A stretch of DNA of 49,940 nt, taken from assembly GCA_042408195.1 (NCBI GenBank), contig JBHOQL010000038.1:1-49940 (forward strand), in the 5' to 3' direction. Below the pieces are notes generated by a model. The model ran no database searches, was not told where the DNA came from, and worked only from the letters and a program-made list of their open reading frames with translations. Shown here piece after piece: positions 32,337-40,588 of this stretch; position 1 is the first letter of the stretch; each line of letters starts with the position of its first letter. The position numbers and the translations under genes are program-made. The DNA comes from SpSt-600 sp042408195. Its GTDB lineage: Bacteria; Chloroflexota; Anaerolineae; SpSt-600.

Positions 32337-34184
32337 ATGAAAGTAAACTCTTTCGGGGTTGGGCTGAGGCAGTTCGCTCCACCCCTTTTCGCCAAAAGGA
32401 AGGAAAAGCTTCACGTCCTTTTTATCCCTCTTTCTTACCCCGAGGTTACTCCTGAAACCTTCTTCGCTAGGGCGGAGGAAAACCTGAGGGACAGCTTTTA
32501 CTCCTACCGGGGAGGGGTCGTGGGAGCTCTCAAGAGGGCCATCGCTTCAACAGGTTACCTCTTACACTCCCGTCAGGTCCGTGGAGCCATATTCTGCCTG
32601 GCCGAAGGGAAGGAAGAAACCTACATGGCCCTTTCCGGCCCCCTGACAGCCATCCTCAGGCAGCAAGGAAAAGTTAGAAGCATTACCGGAAGCCACCCTG
32701 CCCCTGGGGAAAGCCCCGAGCCTAAACCCGTCTTCTTCTCTTTCCCTTTGAAAAGCGGTACCCTCCTGCTCCTCCTGCCCGTCGTGGATGAGCCGACACT
32801 CCGACACCTGGAAAAAGCCAGCGGGGCCGGTAAAGGTGAGGAAATCCTTACCTCTATCCAAGAGACCCTCGGCCCTAGAAGTTGGGCCGTTGCCATGGAA
32901 CCAGAAGCTGCCCCAACTCCGTCCGCCGCTAAACCTCTGGTTGAAAAGCTTAAAACCTTTGGCCGCCAGGCTTGGGATATCTTGGCTCCGGCGAAGAAAC
33001 CTCCGCCAAAGCCAGCCCCCTCCCACGATCAGTGGGCCAAGACCCTCGCTCTGATAATTCCTATGATAGTCCTTTTCCTGGTGCTTCTGGCTTACTTCCA
33101 ACGTGCAAAAATTGTGAACGACAAAGTGAGTCAACTATTACGGGCTGCTAGCACTGCCATCTCCGTAGCCAACTCCACTCCGGACGAATCAGCGCAGCGC
33201 GAAGCTCTTAAAGCAGCAGCCAGGGCTATAGAAGAGGCTCGCCTCCTACGCCCCTTGGATCCCCGGATTCAGGAAATGGAAAGGACCTTCTGGGAGCAAT
33301 ACGACAAAACCTACAAGATAGTCCGCAATTTTCCCGTGTTTACCCTTATCCGTTTTGCCTCGGAGGCCAAGCCCCGCAACCTCATCGTGGACGGCAGGGA
33401 CATCTACATCCTCGATTCGGGAACTGACAAGCTCTATCTTTACCACCTCAACGAAATAGGGGATGCCCTAACTAACCCCGACAAACCGACGGTTTTGCTC
33501 CAGAGGGGACAGGCCGTAGAAGATACAGTAGTAGGAGAACTCATGGGGATGGCTTTTTATTTCACCCCCCAGCCTGAAACAGAAAAGGGTATCCTTATCC
33601 TGGATTCCTCTTTCAACCTCTACCGCATTGCCTTTCCCTGGGGAGCCATGCGCCATATCCGTCTTGCTCCTGGCTTCTCCTACCCTGATCGGATGAAAAC
33701 TTTGGATAAGAGGCTCTACATTATGGACCGAAGTGGGGGGCAAATTTGGAGATACATACCCGGAGAAGGCGGCTACCCTTCTCCTCCAACCCCGTACTTT
33801 CCGCAGGCCATCAATATGGAAGAAGTGAGAGACTTTGCCCTGGATGGCTACGTTTACCTCCTCCTGGCTGATGGGCGCTTGCTGAAGTTCCTGGGCGGTG
33901 CTCAGGTTCCCTTTAACTTAGAACCTCTGGACAAGCCCCTGATGAACCCCTCCACTATCTTCACTTTCCCTGAAGAAGACCTAGAAAAACCCAAGTATCC
34001 CCTTTATGTGGCCGATTCGGCTCACAGTAGGATAGTGGAGTTAGATAAGGGGGGGAAGCTCATCAGGCAGTTCATCATTGGAGAAGGAAAACCCTTAGAA
34101 ATAGTGGATTTTTGCGTAGTTGAGGGCAAAAAAGTTGCTTTCGTGCTGACCAGTGAAAGCTTACTCCTCTTTTTCTTCCCCTGA
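32337..34184 (+). CDS. Membrane protein with N-terminal unknown domain and C-terminal beta-propeller
   Basis: 615 residues. Residues 1-170 form an alpha/beta domain (LHVLFIPLSYPEV, GAIFCLAEGKEETYMALSG) that resembles a PP2C-like fold without metal-binding Asp motifs; that is impression only. A Pro-rich linker (about 195-230) precedes a single membrane segment near 238-260, then a helical stretch with AALKAAARAIEEARLL. The remainder contains repeated beta-blade patterns such as RNLIVDGRDIYILDSGTD and YPLYVADSAHSRIVELDKGG, so a propeller is likely outside the membrane. Close homologues seem confined to filamentous/thermophilic Chloroflexota, by recall. It overlaps the convergent kinase gene by 24 bp. 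Confidence 0.65.
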   Translation: MKVNSFGVGLRQFAPPLFAKRKEKLHVLFIPLSYPEVTPETFFARAEENLRDSFYSYRGGVVGALKRAIASTGYLLHSRQVRGAIFCLAEGKEETYMALSGPLTAILRQQGKVRSITGSHPAPGESPEPKPVFFSFPLKSGTLLLLLPVVDEPTLRHLEKASGAGKGEEILTSIQETLGPRSWAVAMEPEAAPTPSAAKPLVEKLKTFGRQAWDILAPAKKPPPKPAPSHDQWAKTLALIIPMIVLFLVLLAYFQRAKIVNDKVSQLLRAASTAISVANSTPDESAQREALKAAARAIEEARLLRPLDPRIQEMERTFWEQYDKTYKIVRNFPVFTLIRFASEAKPRNLIVDGRDIYILDSGTDKLYLYHLNEIGDALTNPDKPTVLLQRGQAVEDTVVGELMGMAFYFTPQPETEKGILILDSSFNLYRIAFPWGAMRHIRLAPGFSYPDRMKTLDKRLYIMDRSGGQIWRYIPGEGGYPSPPTPYFPQAINMEEVRDFALDGYVYLLLADGRLLKFLGGAQVPFNLEPLDKPLMNPSTIFTFPEEDLEKPKYPLYVADSAHSRIVELDKGGKLIRQFIIGEGKPLEIVDFCVVEGKKVAFVLTSESLLLFFFP

Positions 34185-35813
34185 TTCAACCGCAAGGGAA
34201 AGGGGTATCCGCAGGGATATAATAGTACCCCTGCTTGGCCCCTGAGGATTTGACCTTATGGAAAGTTGAGCTCCGATCGCCTTCGCCCTCTCCTGCATAT
34301 TGTATAGGCCCATGCTTCCCCGCTCACTATACCTGCTCAGCACATCTTTAACGTTGAAGCCTACACCATCGTCTGCCACACTGACAGAAAGGAAATCACC
34401 ATCAACGGCCACCCTTATCCATACGTTTTTGGCCTTAGCGTGCTTTTCCACATTATTTATAGCCTCCTGAACAATGGAAAAGATGTTACGCTCCACTATT
34501 TTCTTCAGAGGTCTATTCAACCCTTCCACTTCTAAGCGGGTCAGGAATTTGCCCGTGCTGTTGAGCTGTTCCACATAGTTCCGCAAGGCCGGGATAAGAC
34601 CTTTGCTCTCCAGGATGAGGGGGCGGAGTTCAAAAAGGAGCAGTCTCGCCTCCTTTATGGCTTGCTTAGTCATTTTGGACAGGGCATCTATTTCCGCCCT
34701 CACAGCTTCTGGCCTTAATTCAAGGAGGCGGCCCAAGTGCTCAAGCCCCATGGATATGGCCGAAAGATACTGCAGGGTGCTATCGTGAAGGTTACGGGCA
34801 ATTTGCTGCCTGACCTCCTCTTGCACCCGCAGGAGCCTGTCCCTCTCTTCCTTTAGGGAAAGGTGCAACTTGGCGTTCTCTATGGCTATGGCCGCGTGGG
34901 CCGCGATTGTGCTCAAAAGTTTGAGGTCCTCCTGGTCAAAACCATTACCCGAGCGCTTGTTGATAGCCTCAAGAACTCCGATAGTTTTTCCCTTTATCTG
35001 CAGAGGCACACAGATGATTGAATTGGCCAAAATGCCCGTGCGAGCATCAACCTGAGGGTTGAAACGAGGGTCATTTTGAACATTGTTCACTATTAGAGGT
35101 TTGCCGTTTTGAGCCACCCAGCCTACCAAGCCTTCCCCTATCCTGCCTTTCACCCTTCTAACAGCCTCACTCCCCTGACCATAGAGCACTTCCAGCACCA
35201 GTTCATCGGTGCCTTCCCTTATCAGAACCAAGGAAGTGGCCATGGAATCCAATACAAAGCTTGTTATTTCCATAATATCCAGAAGCAATTTGTTGAGGTC
35301 ATAAGTAGACACAAGGTGCTGGCTCATCTGGAATAAGAATTCTAAGTGTTCCACCCTCCTTAAAGCAACATCAAGCCTTACATATAAGGGCAGAACCAAA
35401 CTGAAAAGCCGAAGAAGCGCCAGAAAGTTCTGCTTGGCCTCCTGGGAAAGCTTGTAGTCGGGACCTCCTGTCAAACTAAGCGCTCCAGCAACCTGCCCCC
35501 CCGAAACAATGGGCAGATTGTAAAGGCGACCGATGTTCTGAGGGAGAACCATCTCGGCTATGGGGAGTGGTTCCTTCCATGAGAAACCCCATGTTCCCTC
35601 CCGGAGCCTCTCAGCAATCCTCTTCTCCCAATTTTCAATAATGGCACTGGCCTCCGGAGGGATTTTTCCCCACCTTGCCGTTACCTTTTCCCCCGACATC
35701 ACCAGAACGGAGCCTCCTTCCGCCCCTACCGTTTCCACGGCTAAGGGGAGGAACCGCTCCAAGCATTCCTTCAAGCTACGGGCTTTCAAAATTTCCAGAA
35801 ACTGCTCCTTCAT
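34161..35813 (-). CDS. GAF-domain sensor histidine kinase, NarL/DegS type
   Basis: 550 residues, apparently cytoplasmic because no membrane segment is seen. A GAF-like region at 1-145 and a clear GAF domain at about 165-315 (GRIGEGLVGWVAQNGKPLIV) sense a ligand. The HisKA_3 dimerisation domain follows a coiled coil, with phospho-acceptor His343 in ARNLHDSTLQYLSAI. The HATPase domain has the N box QEAINNVEKHA near 445, G1 DDGVGFN near 478 and G2 MGLYNMQERA. Such kinases normally pair with a LuxR-type response regulator; none is adjacent. It lies 11 bp downstream of the double-XRE gene. Confidence 0.9.
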   Translation of the reverse strand: MKEQFLEILKARSLKECLERFLPLAVETVGAEGGSVLVMSGEKVTARWGKIPPEASAIIENWEKRIAERLREGTWGFSWKEPLPIAEMVLPQNIGRLYNLPIVSGGQVAGALSLTGGPDYKLSQEAKQNFLALLRLFSLVLPLYVRLDVALRRVEHLEFLFQMSQHLVSTYDLNKLLLDIMEITSFVLDSMATSLVLIREGTDELVLEVLYGQGSEAVRRVKGRIGEGLVGWVAQNGKPLIVNNVQNDPRFNPQVDARTGILANSIICVPLQIKGKTIGVLEAINKRSGNGFDQEDLKLLSTIAAHAAIAIENAKLHLSLKEERDRLLRVQEEVRQQIARNLHDSTLQYLSAISMGLEHLGRLLELRPEAVRAEIDALSKMTKQAIKEARLLLFELRPLILESKGLIPALRNYVEQLNSTGKFLTRLEVEGLNRPLKKIVERNIFSIVQEAINNVEKHAKAKNVWIRVAVDGDFLSVSVADDGVGFNVKDVLSRYSERGSMGLYNMQERAKAIGAQLSIRSNPQGPSRGTIISLRIPLSLAVESGEEKEE

Positions 35814-35824
35814 CCTATGACCTT

Positions 35825-36493
35825 CTAAAGAGTTATATCCAAGAGGCTGGCGGCGAATTCCCGAAGCGCTTCGGTGGAAAGCCTGCTAAGATAAAGGGCA
35901 GATCTAAGGTAAAGTATGTTGGAAGGATTGGCCACAAATTTGCGAATTTCCTCCGGAAGTTTAAGGAAATTCTCAATTTCTTTCCTTAATTCATCCTCTT
36001 CGCTGAAAAGAGCTTGCTGCAAGAAGAACTCTTTGCCCACGCCGTAAAAATCAGCAAGGATTTCCAGTTGAGGAAGGGGCACTGGTTTATCGCCACTTTC
36101 GTAAGCCCTAAGAGTGCGAGTTGATACCCCTAAAAGCCGGGCCGCTTCCGAAAGACTTTTCCCTGCTTGAACCCTCGCCTTTTCCAATAGTAATCCGATG
36201 ATCTTCCGCCTGACTTTCACAACTTCCTCCGAGAGCGGAAACGAAGGCCCAGAAGAAGAGCCCTCCAACTCGCCTTCCCAGAGCATTAACGGGGACAAGT
36301 TTAGGAAGCGAGCCAGAACTTCCAACTGGGCTAAATCTAAATCCTTCTCCCCCTTTTCCACCTTAGCTAAATATGAGGGAGACACACCTATAGCTTCAGC
36401 ACACTCTTTGATGGTTTTTCCCGACCTTGTGCGGGCTTTTTCCAGCACAACCCCCAAAATTTTGCGCCTGATCTCGCAGGGATTGGTTCCCAT
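35825..36493 (-). CDS. Double-XRE transcription regulator
   Basis: 222 residues with two Cro/C1-type helix-turn-helix domains. The first is at about 16-52 (KTIKECAEAIGVSPSYLAKV) and the second near 87-125 (KSLSEAARLLGVSTRTLRAY). Repeated flanking segments (ILGVVLEKARTRSG / IIGLLLEKARVQAG) indicate an internal duplication. A helical tail of about 75 residues may oligomerise or bind a partner. The start follows GGAGGGG. It leads a two-gene unit with the GAF kinase, so it could be its output or repressor. Confidence 0.85.
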   Translation of the reverse strand: MGTNPCEIRRKILGVVLEKARTRSGKTIKECAEAIGVSPSYLAKVEKGEKDLDLAQLEVLARFLNLSPLMLWEGELEGSSSGPSFPLSEEVVKVRRKIIGLLLEKARVQAGKSLSEAARLLGVSTRTLRAYESGDKPVPLPQLEILADFYGVGKEFFLQQALFSEEDELRKEIENFLKLPEEIRKFVANPSNILYLRSALYLSRLSTEALREFAASLLDITL

Positions 36494-36511
36494 TAGTCCC
36501 CTCCAAGGGAT

Positions 36512-36540
36512 ATTATAAAGTTAACGGATTCGTTTGACAA
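36512..36540 (-). promoter_or_regulatory. Promoter of the XRE regulator-kinase unit
   Basis: On the minus strand TTGTCA (36535-36540), 17-bp spacer and perfect TATAAT (36512-36517), with GGAGGGG and ATG 36493 following within 20 bases. Confidence 0.75.
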
Positions 36541-36629
36541 GGAAAGGGGGTTCGAGAACCAGAATTTTACCCTGAAGCTCGATACAATGAGGGCGAACTA
36601 TTACTTACCATACCCTGCACCCAAGGAGA

Positions 36630-36854
36630 CCCTCTGCTACAGCCAAACCTTTGCCTCTTTCCAAGAAAAGGATCCTCAGCCAAAGCAAACCCGAAACACA
36701 CGAGGGCATGCAAAATAAGGGGGTAGAGGGGGCAGAGCCCCTTCCCAGGGGTTTGAGGGTGCCCCCAAAAAGGACAAAGGGGGAGCAAACGGCAAACTCC
36801 TGCCACAACCCAAATGTGGGACCCTTAGCCAAAGCAAACCCAAAGCCCACGGAA
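36630..36854 (+). repeat. Single 149-bp repeat unit with partial flanking units
   Basis: A complete unit (36673-36821) in the same orientation as the 28-kb array, with part of a preceding unit (36630-36672) and a following one (36822-36854). Shared blocks include CCAAAGCAAACCCGAA, GGGGGTAGAGGGGGC, CCCAGGGGTTTG, GCCCCCAAAAAGGACAAAGG and AACCCAAATGTGGGA. All three hairpin positions are kept. It lies in a 560-bp gap (36494-37057); 36855-37057 shows nothing I can name. Confidence 0.8.
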
Positions 36855-37057
36855 GCGTATGGAGACCAGGATAAGCTCTCAGCTCGCCCCGCTCGATGAA
36901 GGGGTGGAAAGCCTACCCCGCAGACAAATCCGAAGCCAATGACCAGGGCGAAACCGAGTAAGTAACCAAAGCCTCCATGGGTATATCAAGAGCACCACTC
37001 GCTAAACCTAAAACATAAACTTGGCTTAGCAAATCGTAAGACCGGCAGCAACCGAGT

Positions 37058-38341
37058 TCAGCAGACCATCTCTGAAATTTTTTCCGCCACTTTCTTCCCC
37101 AGTTCCACTGAGTAGTTTGTCCCCCTATCCCAAGGGTACACGTGATGCATAGAGGCCCAGTATAGGCCGAGGATTGGGGTTTCAAAGGAGGGCATAATCC
37201 GGGAATAGTTCACCAATGGAACAGGCTGAGTGTAAGGTTCACGGAAGAGCCAGGTCTTCCTTATCCAGTCGGGTTTGAAAGAAGGGTTAAACCGAGAAAG
37301 GTGGGGAAGGAAAAGCTCCTCAATTTTCTCTTTGCTGAGGCGGAAATATTCGTGGGTGGTTGGGACGTAATCGCCAAGGTATACAATATGGTCACCGCCA
37401 TAATACTTAGGAGAAATGTAATTAGTGTGTTCCACGAGAGCTAAGAAGGGGAACTCGCCCTTGGGCAGGTTTATCCAGTAATGGCCCGATGTGAGAGGAT
37501 TTCTCAGAGCCACCACCAAAACAACTGTGCCCAAAGAACGCAATTTTGACAGATATTCTATATAATCGTTGGGAAAGCCTTTGACAATGGAAGCCAGGAT
37601 CTTGGGCGAACAAGTGGCCAGGACAGCATCAAACTTTTTGACTCCAGCCAAACTCGTCACTTCCAGAAAGTTGCCCTCTCTCTTTATCTGTTTCACAGGA
37701 CTCTTGAGGTGGATTATACCTCCGTTTTCCTTTATCTTAGAGGCAAGGGTATCGGCAAAAGTCTGGAATCCCCCCTCCATATATCCCAAGCGCGGACTAC
37801 GCTTGTGGAGGCGAGCCCAGAACCAGGCCATATTTACTTCTTTGTAATCGGGGCCAAACTTCCCCGCCAGAAGGGGTTCCCAGAGGACGGTATAAGCCTC
37901 CTGCCCCATCCAGCGCAATAACCAATCGTGAGCAGTATAGGATTCCAGAGGTTGCCATCTGGTGGAAAGGCGCAAGTAGAGGCCCACAATCCCAAACCTC
38001 ACCTTGCCTGCCCAGGAAAGGTGCGGGAATTTCAGGACCGCCCACGGGGAGTCAAAAGGGTAAGCCTCGCCCTTGTGCCAGATTGAAGTAATAGGCCGGG
38101 GGAAAAACACCTTATCACCAAGGCCAAGCTCCCTTAGCAGCTCCAACACCGCTCGGTCCGAAGCAAACCAATGATGGTAAAAACGCTCTAAGGGCCACTC
38201 CCAACCCTCATCTCTGAAACCCGAGGCCAGTCCACCGAGCCTTTCGGAGGCCTCAAAGACCTCCACATAGTGGCCTTTATTGGTCAGCTCGTAGGCTGCG
38301 GTAAGGCCCGTTATCCCAGCCCCCACAACCCCTATTTTCAT
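37058..38341 (-). CDS. FAD-dependent oxidoreductase, amine-oxidase / protoporphyrinogen-oxidase-like
   Basis: 427 residues. The N-terminal dinucleotide motif GAGITGLTAAYEL (8-20), acidic Glu at the end of strand 2 (VEVFEASERLGGLA) and the GG motif define the family. HHWFASDRAVLELL and the C-terminal GLYWASMHHVYPWDRGTNYS (FAD-binding end) are typical of a subgroup close to UDP-galactopyranose mutase-like and desaturase-like enzymes. The substrate is unknown; proximity to QueD and MobB does not settle it. It is last in the minus-strand operon and overlaps queD by ATGA. Confidence 0.8.
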   Translation of the reverse strand: MKIGVVGAGITGLTAAYELTNKGHYVEVFEASERLGGLASGFRDEGWEWPLERFYHHWFASDRAVLELLRELGLGDKVFFPRPITSIWHKGEAYPFDSPWAVLKFPHLSWAGKVRFGIVGLYLRLSTRWQPLESYTAHDWLLRWMGQEAYTVLWEPLLAGKFGPDYKEVNMAWFWARLHKRSPRLGYMEGGFQTFADTLASKIKENGGIIHLKSPVKQIKREGNFLEVTSLAGVKKFDAVLATCSPKILASIVKGFPNDYIEYLSKLRSLGTVVLVVALRNPLTSGHYWINLPKGEFPFLALVEHTNYISPKYYGGDHIVYLGDYVPTTHEYFRLSKEKIEELFLPHLSRFNPSFKPDWIRKTWLFREPYTQPVPLVNYSRIMPSFETPILGLYWASMHHVYPWDRGTNYSVELGKKVAEKISEMVC

Positions 38342-38715
38342 CCCTCCCCCTCCGGATAATAGGTGGCCCAGGCATCAGGTGATTCCCATACCTGCACTTT
38401 GCTTATCCTCACATTGGGAAGGGCCTTCTTAAGCTCCTGGTAGATGAAAGTAGCAATATTCTCTGCACTAGGGTTCACCGAGTCAAAAGGTGGGATATCG
38501 TTAAGATAACTGTGGTCAAGGAGAGGGAGTACCCTTTCGTCCAGTATACGCTTGAGTTCGGTGAAATCAAAGGCGAGCCCAAGCTCGTCAAGGCCTTCTG
38601 AGCGGACCGAAACCGCTACTTGATAGCGGTGACCATGCAATTTTTCGCATTTGCCACCGTAAAGGCGAAGGCTATGGGCTGCATCAAAGTGCCGCACTAC
38701 CGTTACTTCGTACAC
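38338..38715 (-). CDS. queD: 6-carboxytetrahydropterin synthase family protein (QueD/PTPS)
   Basis: A 125-residue T-fold enzyme. Zinc ligands are His14 (DAAHSLR), His27 and His29 (KLHGH); catalytic Cys23 sits in GKCEKLHGH. The His in LLDHSYLND and the purine-anchoring Glu in VWESPDAWATYY are also present. The family turns dihydroneopterin triphosphate into 6-carboxy- or 6-pyruvoyl-tetrahydropterin for queuosine or other pterins. QueC, QueE and QueF genes are not in the window, so the exact pathway is inference. It lies 10 bp after the oxidoreductase beta subunit gene. Confidence 0.88.
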   Translation of the reverse strand: MYEVTVVRHFDAAHSLRLYGGKCEKLHGHRYQVAVSVRSEGLDELGLAFDFTELKRILDERVLPLLDHSYLNDIPPFDSVNPSAENIATFIYQELKKALPNVRISKVQVWESPDAWATYYPEGEG

Positions 38716-38725
38716 TTTTGCCCCC

Positions 38726-39514
38726 CTATTTCGTGAATTCTCCTATCAGAATCTTTCCCTCTAGCTCCTCCGGCGAGAGGTTGGAAGCCCTCTCAATGGT
38801 TACGCATTTATCTTTCCAGAATTTGAGCATTTCTGCTGGCCCACCCACTTTGTTATATCTACCGTAATGGGTCGGACAGGAGCTCAGCACCTCCACGAAA
38901 GCAAAGCCAGGGTGGGTGAGGGCTTTCTTTAAGGCTTTTATCAGTTGATGGATGTGGAAAACAGAATAGCGTGCCACGTAGGTGGCACCGGCGCCTACCA
39001 TGAGTTTGCACAAGTCAAAAGGCCTTTCGGGGTTCCCTTTAGGTGTGGTCACAGTTAAAGCCCCAAAGGGAGTGGTTGGGGTAACCTGGCCTCCTGTCAT
39101 ACCATAAATCATATTGTTAGCACAAATGACCGTTAACTCAATGTTGCGGCGGGCCGCATGGATCAGATGGTTCCCACCTATTGAAGCCAAGTCGCCATCT
39201 CCACCTATGACCACCACCTTGAGGGATGGGTTCGCCAGCTTGACCCCTGTAGCACAGGCTACAGCTCTGCCGTGGAGGGTATGAAGAGTATCAGCTGCAT
39301 AGTACGGGCTGGGGATCCAGCCAGAACACCCTATCCCAGATACGAACACCATACGGTCAAAATCCAGGCCCAGTTCATCTATTGCCCTCAGAATCGCACC
39401 CATGAGGATGCCATGACCACACCCTGGGCAGAAGGCAGTGGGGAAAGTTTCAGAGCGCAGATAACGCCGGATTGAAGCGTTTGTTCCCGGCCTACCACTC
39501 TTCTTCAAGTTCAT
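38726..39514 (-). CDS. korB: 2-oxoacid:ferredoxin oxidoreductase beta subunit
   Basis: A 262-residue thiamine-pyrophosphate subunit of a 2-oxoglutarate- or pyruvate-type ferredoxin oxidoreductase. FCPGCGHGIL near 31-40 is the conserved N-terminal Cys motif. GGDGDLASIGGNHLIHAARR is the TPP/Mg motif with GDG and the distal Asn in ANNMIYGMTGGQ. It catalyses oxidative decarboxylation to acyl-CoA with ferredoxin reduction, but only with an alpha/gamma partner, which is not in the window. ATG 39514 lies within the end of the DUF1540-like gene; a TTG one codon earlier is an alternative. Confidence 0.88.
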   Translation of the reverse strand: MNLKKSGRPGTNASIRRYLRSETFPTAFCPGCGHGILMGAILRAIDELGLDFDRMVFVSGIGCSGWIPSPYYAADTLHTLHGRAVACATGVKLANPSLKVVVIGGDGDLASIGGNHLIHAARRNIELTVICANNMIYGMTGGQVTPTTPFGALTVTTPKGNPERPFDLCKLMVGAGATYVARYSVFHIHQLIKALKKALTHPGFAFVEVLSSCPTHYGRYNKVGGPAEMLKFWKDKCVTIERASNLSPEELEGKILIGEFTK

Positions 39515-39674
39515 CAAGCCCTTCCTCTTCCCAGTCGGAGAAGAGCTCTTCTTCCTCCTCTTCCAGTCGGAAAGTCAGACATCCTTCATCGGGGTCAATC
39601 TCAATCTCTTTGGCCTGGCATATGCCCTTTTTCCAGAACATGCAGTCTTCAATATAGCAGCGGACCCTCGTCAT
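39492..39674 (-). CDS. DUF1540-like small metal-binding protein with acidic tail
   Basis: 60 residues. Four Cys (Cys6, Cys11, Cys19, Cys32) in the spacing VRCYIEDCMFWKKGICQAKE...GCLTF match the DUF1540 pattern, a likely zinc- or iron-sulfur-binding knuckle. The last 25 residues are almost all Glu/Asp and aromatic. It starts in the mobB stop (ATGA) and overlaps korB by 23 bp, so it is translated within the operon. The function is unknown in the family; a link to metal cofactor handling is only suggested by context. Confidence 0.7.
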   Translation of the reverse strand: MTRVRCYIEDCMFWKKGICQAKEIEIDPDEGCLTFRLEEEEEELFSDWEEEGLDELEEEW

Positions 39675-40336
39675 TTCTCTCCTCCTTCACCGAGATCTAT
39701 TTTCAGCGAAATAAATCGGCCAACACCGCCCTGGAGGGCGGAGAGCATCCCTTTCACCGTTTTGGCTACAATCTGGCGAGTAAAATCCTTGAAAACAGGC
39801 ACTCCTCTGCCATCCACTATTATTGAAACCAGAGGAAACTCCCGCTTCCTGAGGATTTGCCTTTCTATAAGGTCAACCAGAGCTTCTGCTTCATCAAAGG
39901 AAAACTGAGGTACAGGAACGTTGAGAGGTTCATCGGTGACCACCGCTAGGAGTTCCTGGGGTGAACAGAGAAGCTCGCCTCCTACAGATTTGCGATGGAC
40001 TTCTATTTTAGGTTTATCGGCTCTCTTGTAACCCTCAGTCAAGATTATGTCTACATCGGTAATGTAAGAGGCCACTTCATCCAACGTAAGCTCGTTTTCC
40101 AGCCTTTTAATGAGAGCCAGCTTGCTAGGCGAAGCTATCATCACAACGTCGCTTCCGGCCTGGGCATGGCGCCAAGAATCCTTGCCAGGTTGGTCTATCT
40201 CAAAGCCGTGGGTGTCATGTTTTATAGTTCCCACCCTGTACCCACGCTTTTTGAGCTCCGCTATGAGTTTTTCCAACAGCGTCGTCTTACCCGCATCCGA
40301 TTTCCCCACTATCGATATTACCGGCGTTCCGGACAT
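39671..40336 (-). CDS. mobB: Molybdopterin-guanine dinucleotide biosynthesis adaptor protein MobB
   Basis: 221 residues. A P-loop GTPase domain opens with SIVGKSDAGKTTLLEKLI (Walker A at 11-18). GTIKHDTHGFEIDQPGKDSW is the signature stretch of MobB, followed by ADVVMIASP-like and ILTEGYKRADKPKIEV segments. The extra C-terminal 60 residues (about 160-221) are not part of the minimal protein and may be a small added domain. It binds GTP and assists loading of guanine dinucleotide on molybdenum cofactor. No MobA or molybdoenzyme is nearby. Confidence 0.9.
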   Translation of the reverse strand: MSGTPVISIVGKSDAGKTTLLEKLIAELKKRGYRVGTIKHDTHGFEIDQPGKDSWRHAQAGSDVVMIASPSKLALIKRLENELTLDEVASYITDVDIILTEGYKRADKPKIEVHRKSVGGELLCSPQELLAVVTDEPLNVPVPQFSFDEAEALVDLIERQILRKREFPLVSIIVDGRGVPVFKDFTRQIVAKTVKGMLSALQGGVGRFISLKIDLGEGGEK

Positions 40337-40348
40337 ATCTCAAACCCT

Positions 40349-40588
40349 TTAGTGAATTATCAAAGAGAGCGCGAGCATAAACATGAACATGACAAGAGCG
40401 GTAATGCCAGCCCTTCGGAGATCGCTGTAAACGTAGGGGTATTCCCTCCGGAAATCCACCCTCGGAGATGGACGCTCAGGGGCCTTTACGGGAGGCTTAA
40501 AGGCCGGCTGCGCCGGGCTCGGAGTTGTGGTCCTCACTTCTCTCGCTTTCTCTCTTCGGGCACGGGCTCTTTTCTTCTTTTTGGCCAT
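40349..40588 (-). CDS. Small basic tail-anchored membrane protein
   Basis: 79 residues. A Lys/Arg-rich start (AKKKKRARARREKAREVR) precedes a Pro-rich segment with PAFKPPVKAPERP, then RVDFRREYPYVYSDLRR and one C-terminal hydrophobic helix (about 58-79) ending at the stop. ATG 40588 follows GGAGGAAAGGG. The layout is that of a tail-anchored protein whose basic end could bind RNA, ribosomes or lipid. I do not recognise a family. It heads the minus-strand operon, 12 bp before mobB. Confidence 0.65.
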   Translation of the reverse strand: MAKKKKRARARREKAREVRTTTPSPAQPAFKPPVKAPERPSPRVDFRREYPYVYSDLRRAGITALVMFMFMLALSLIIH

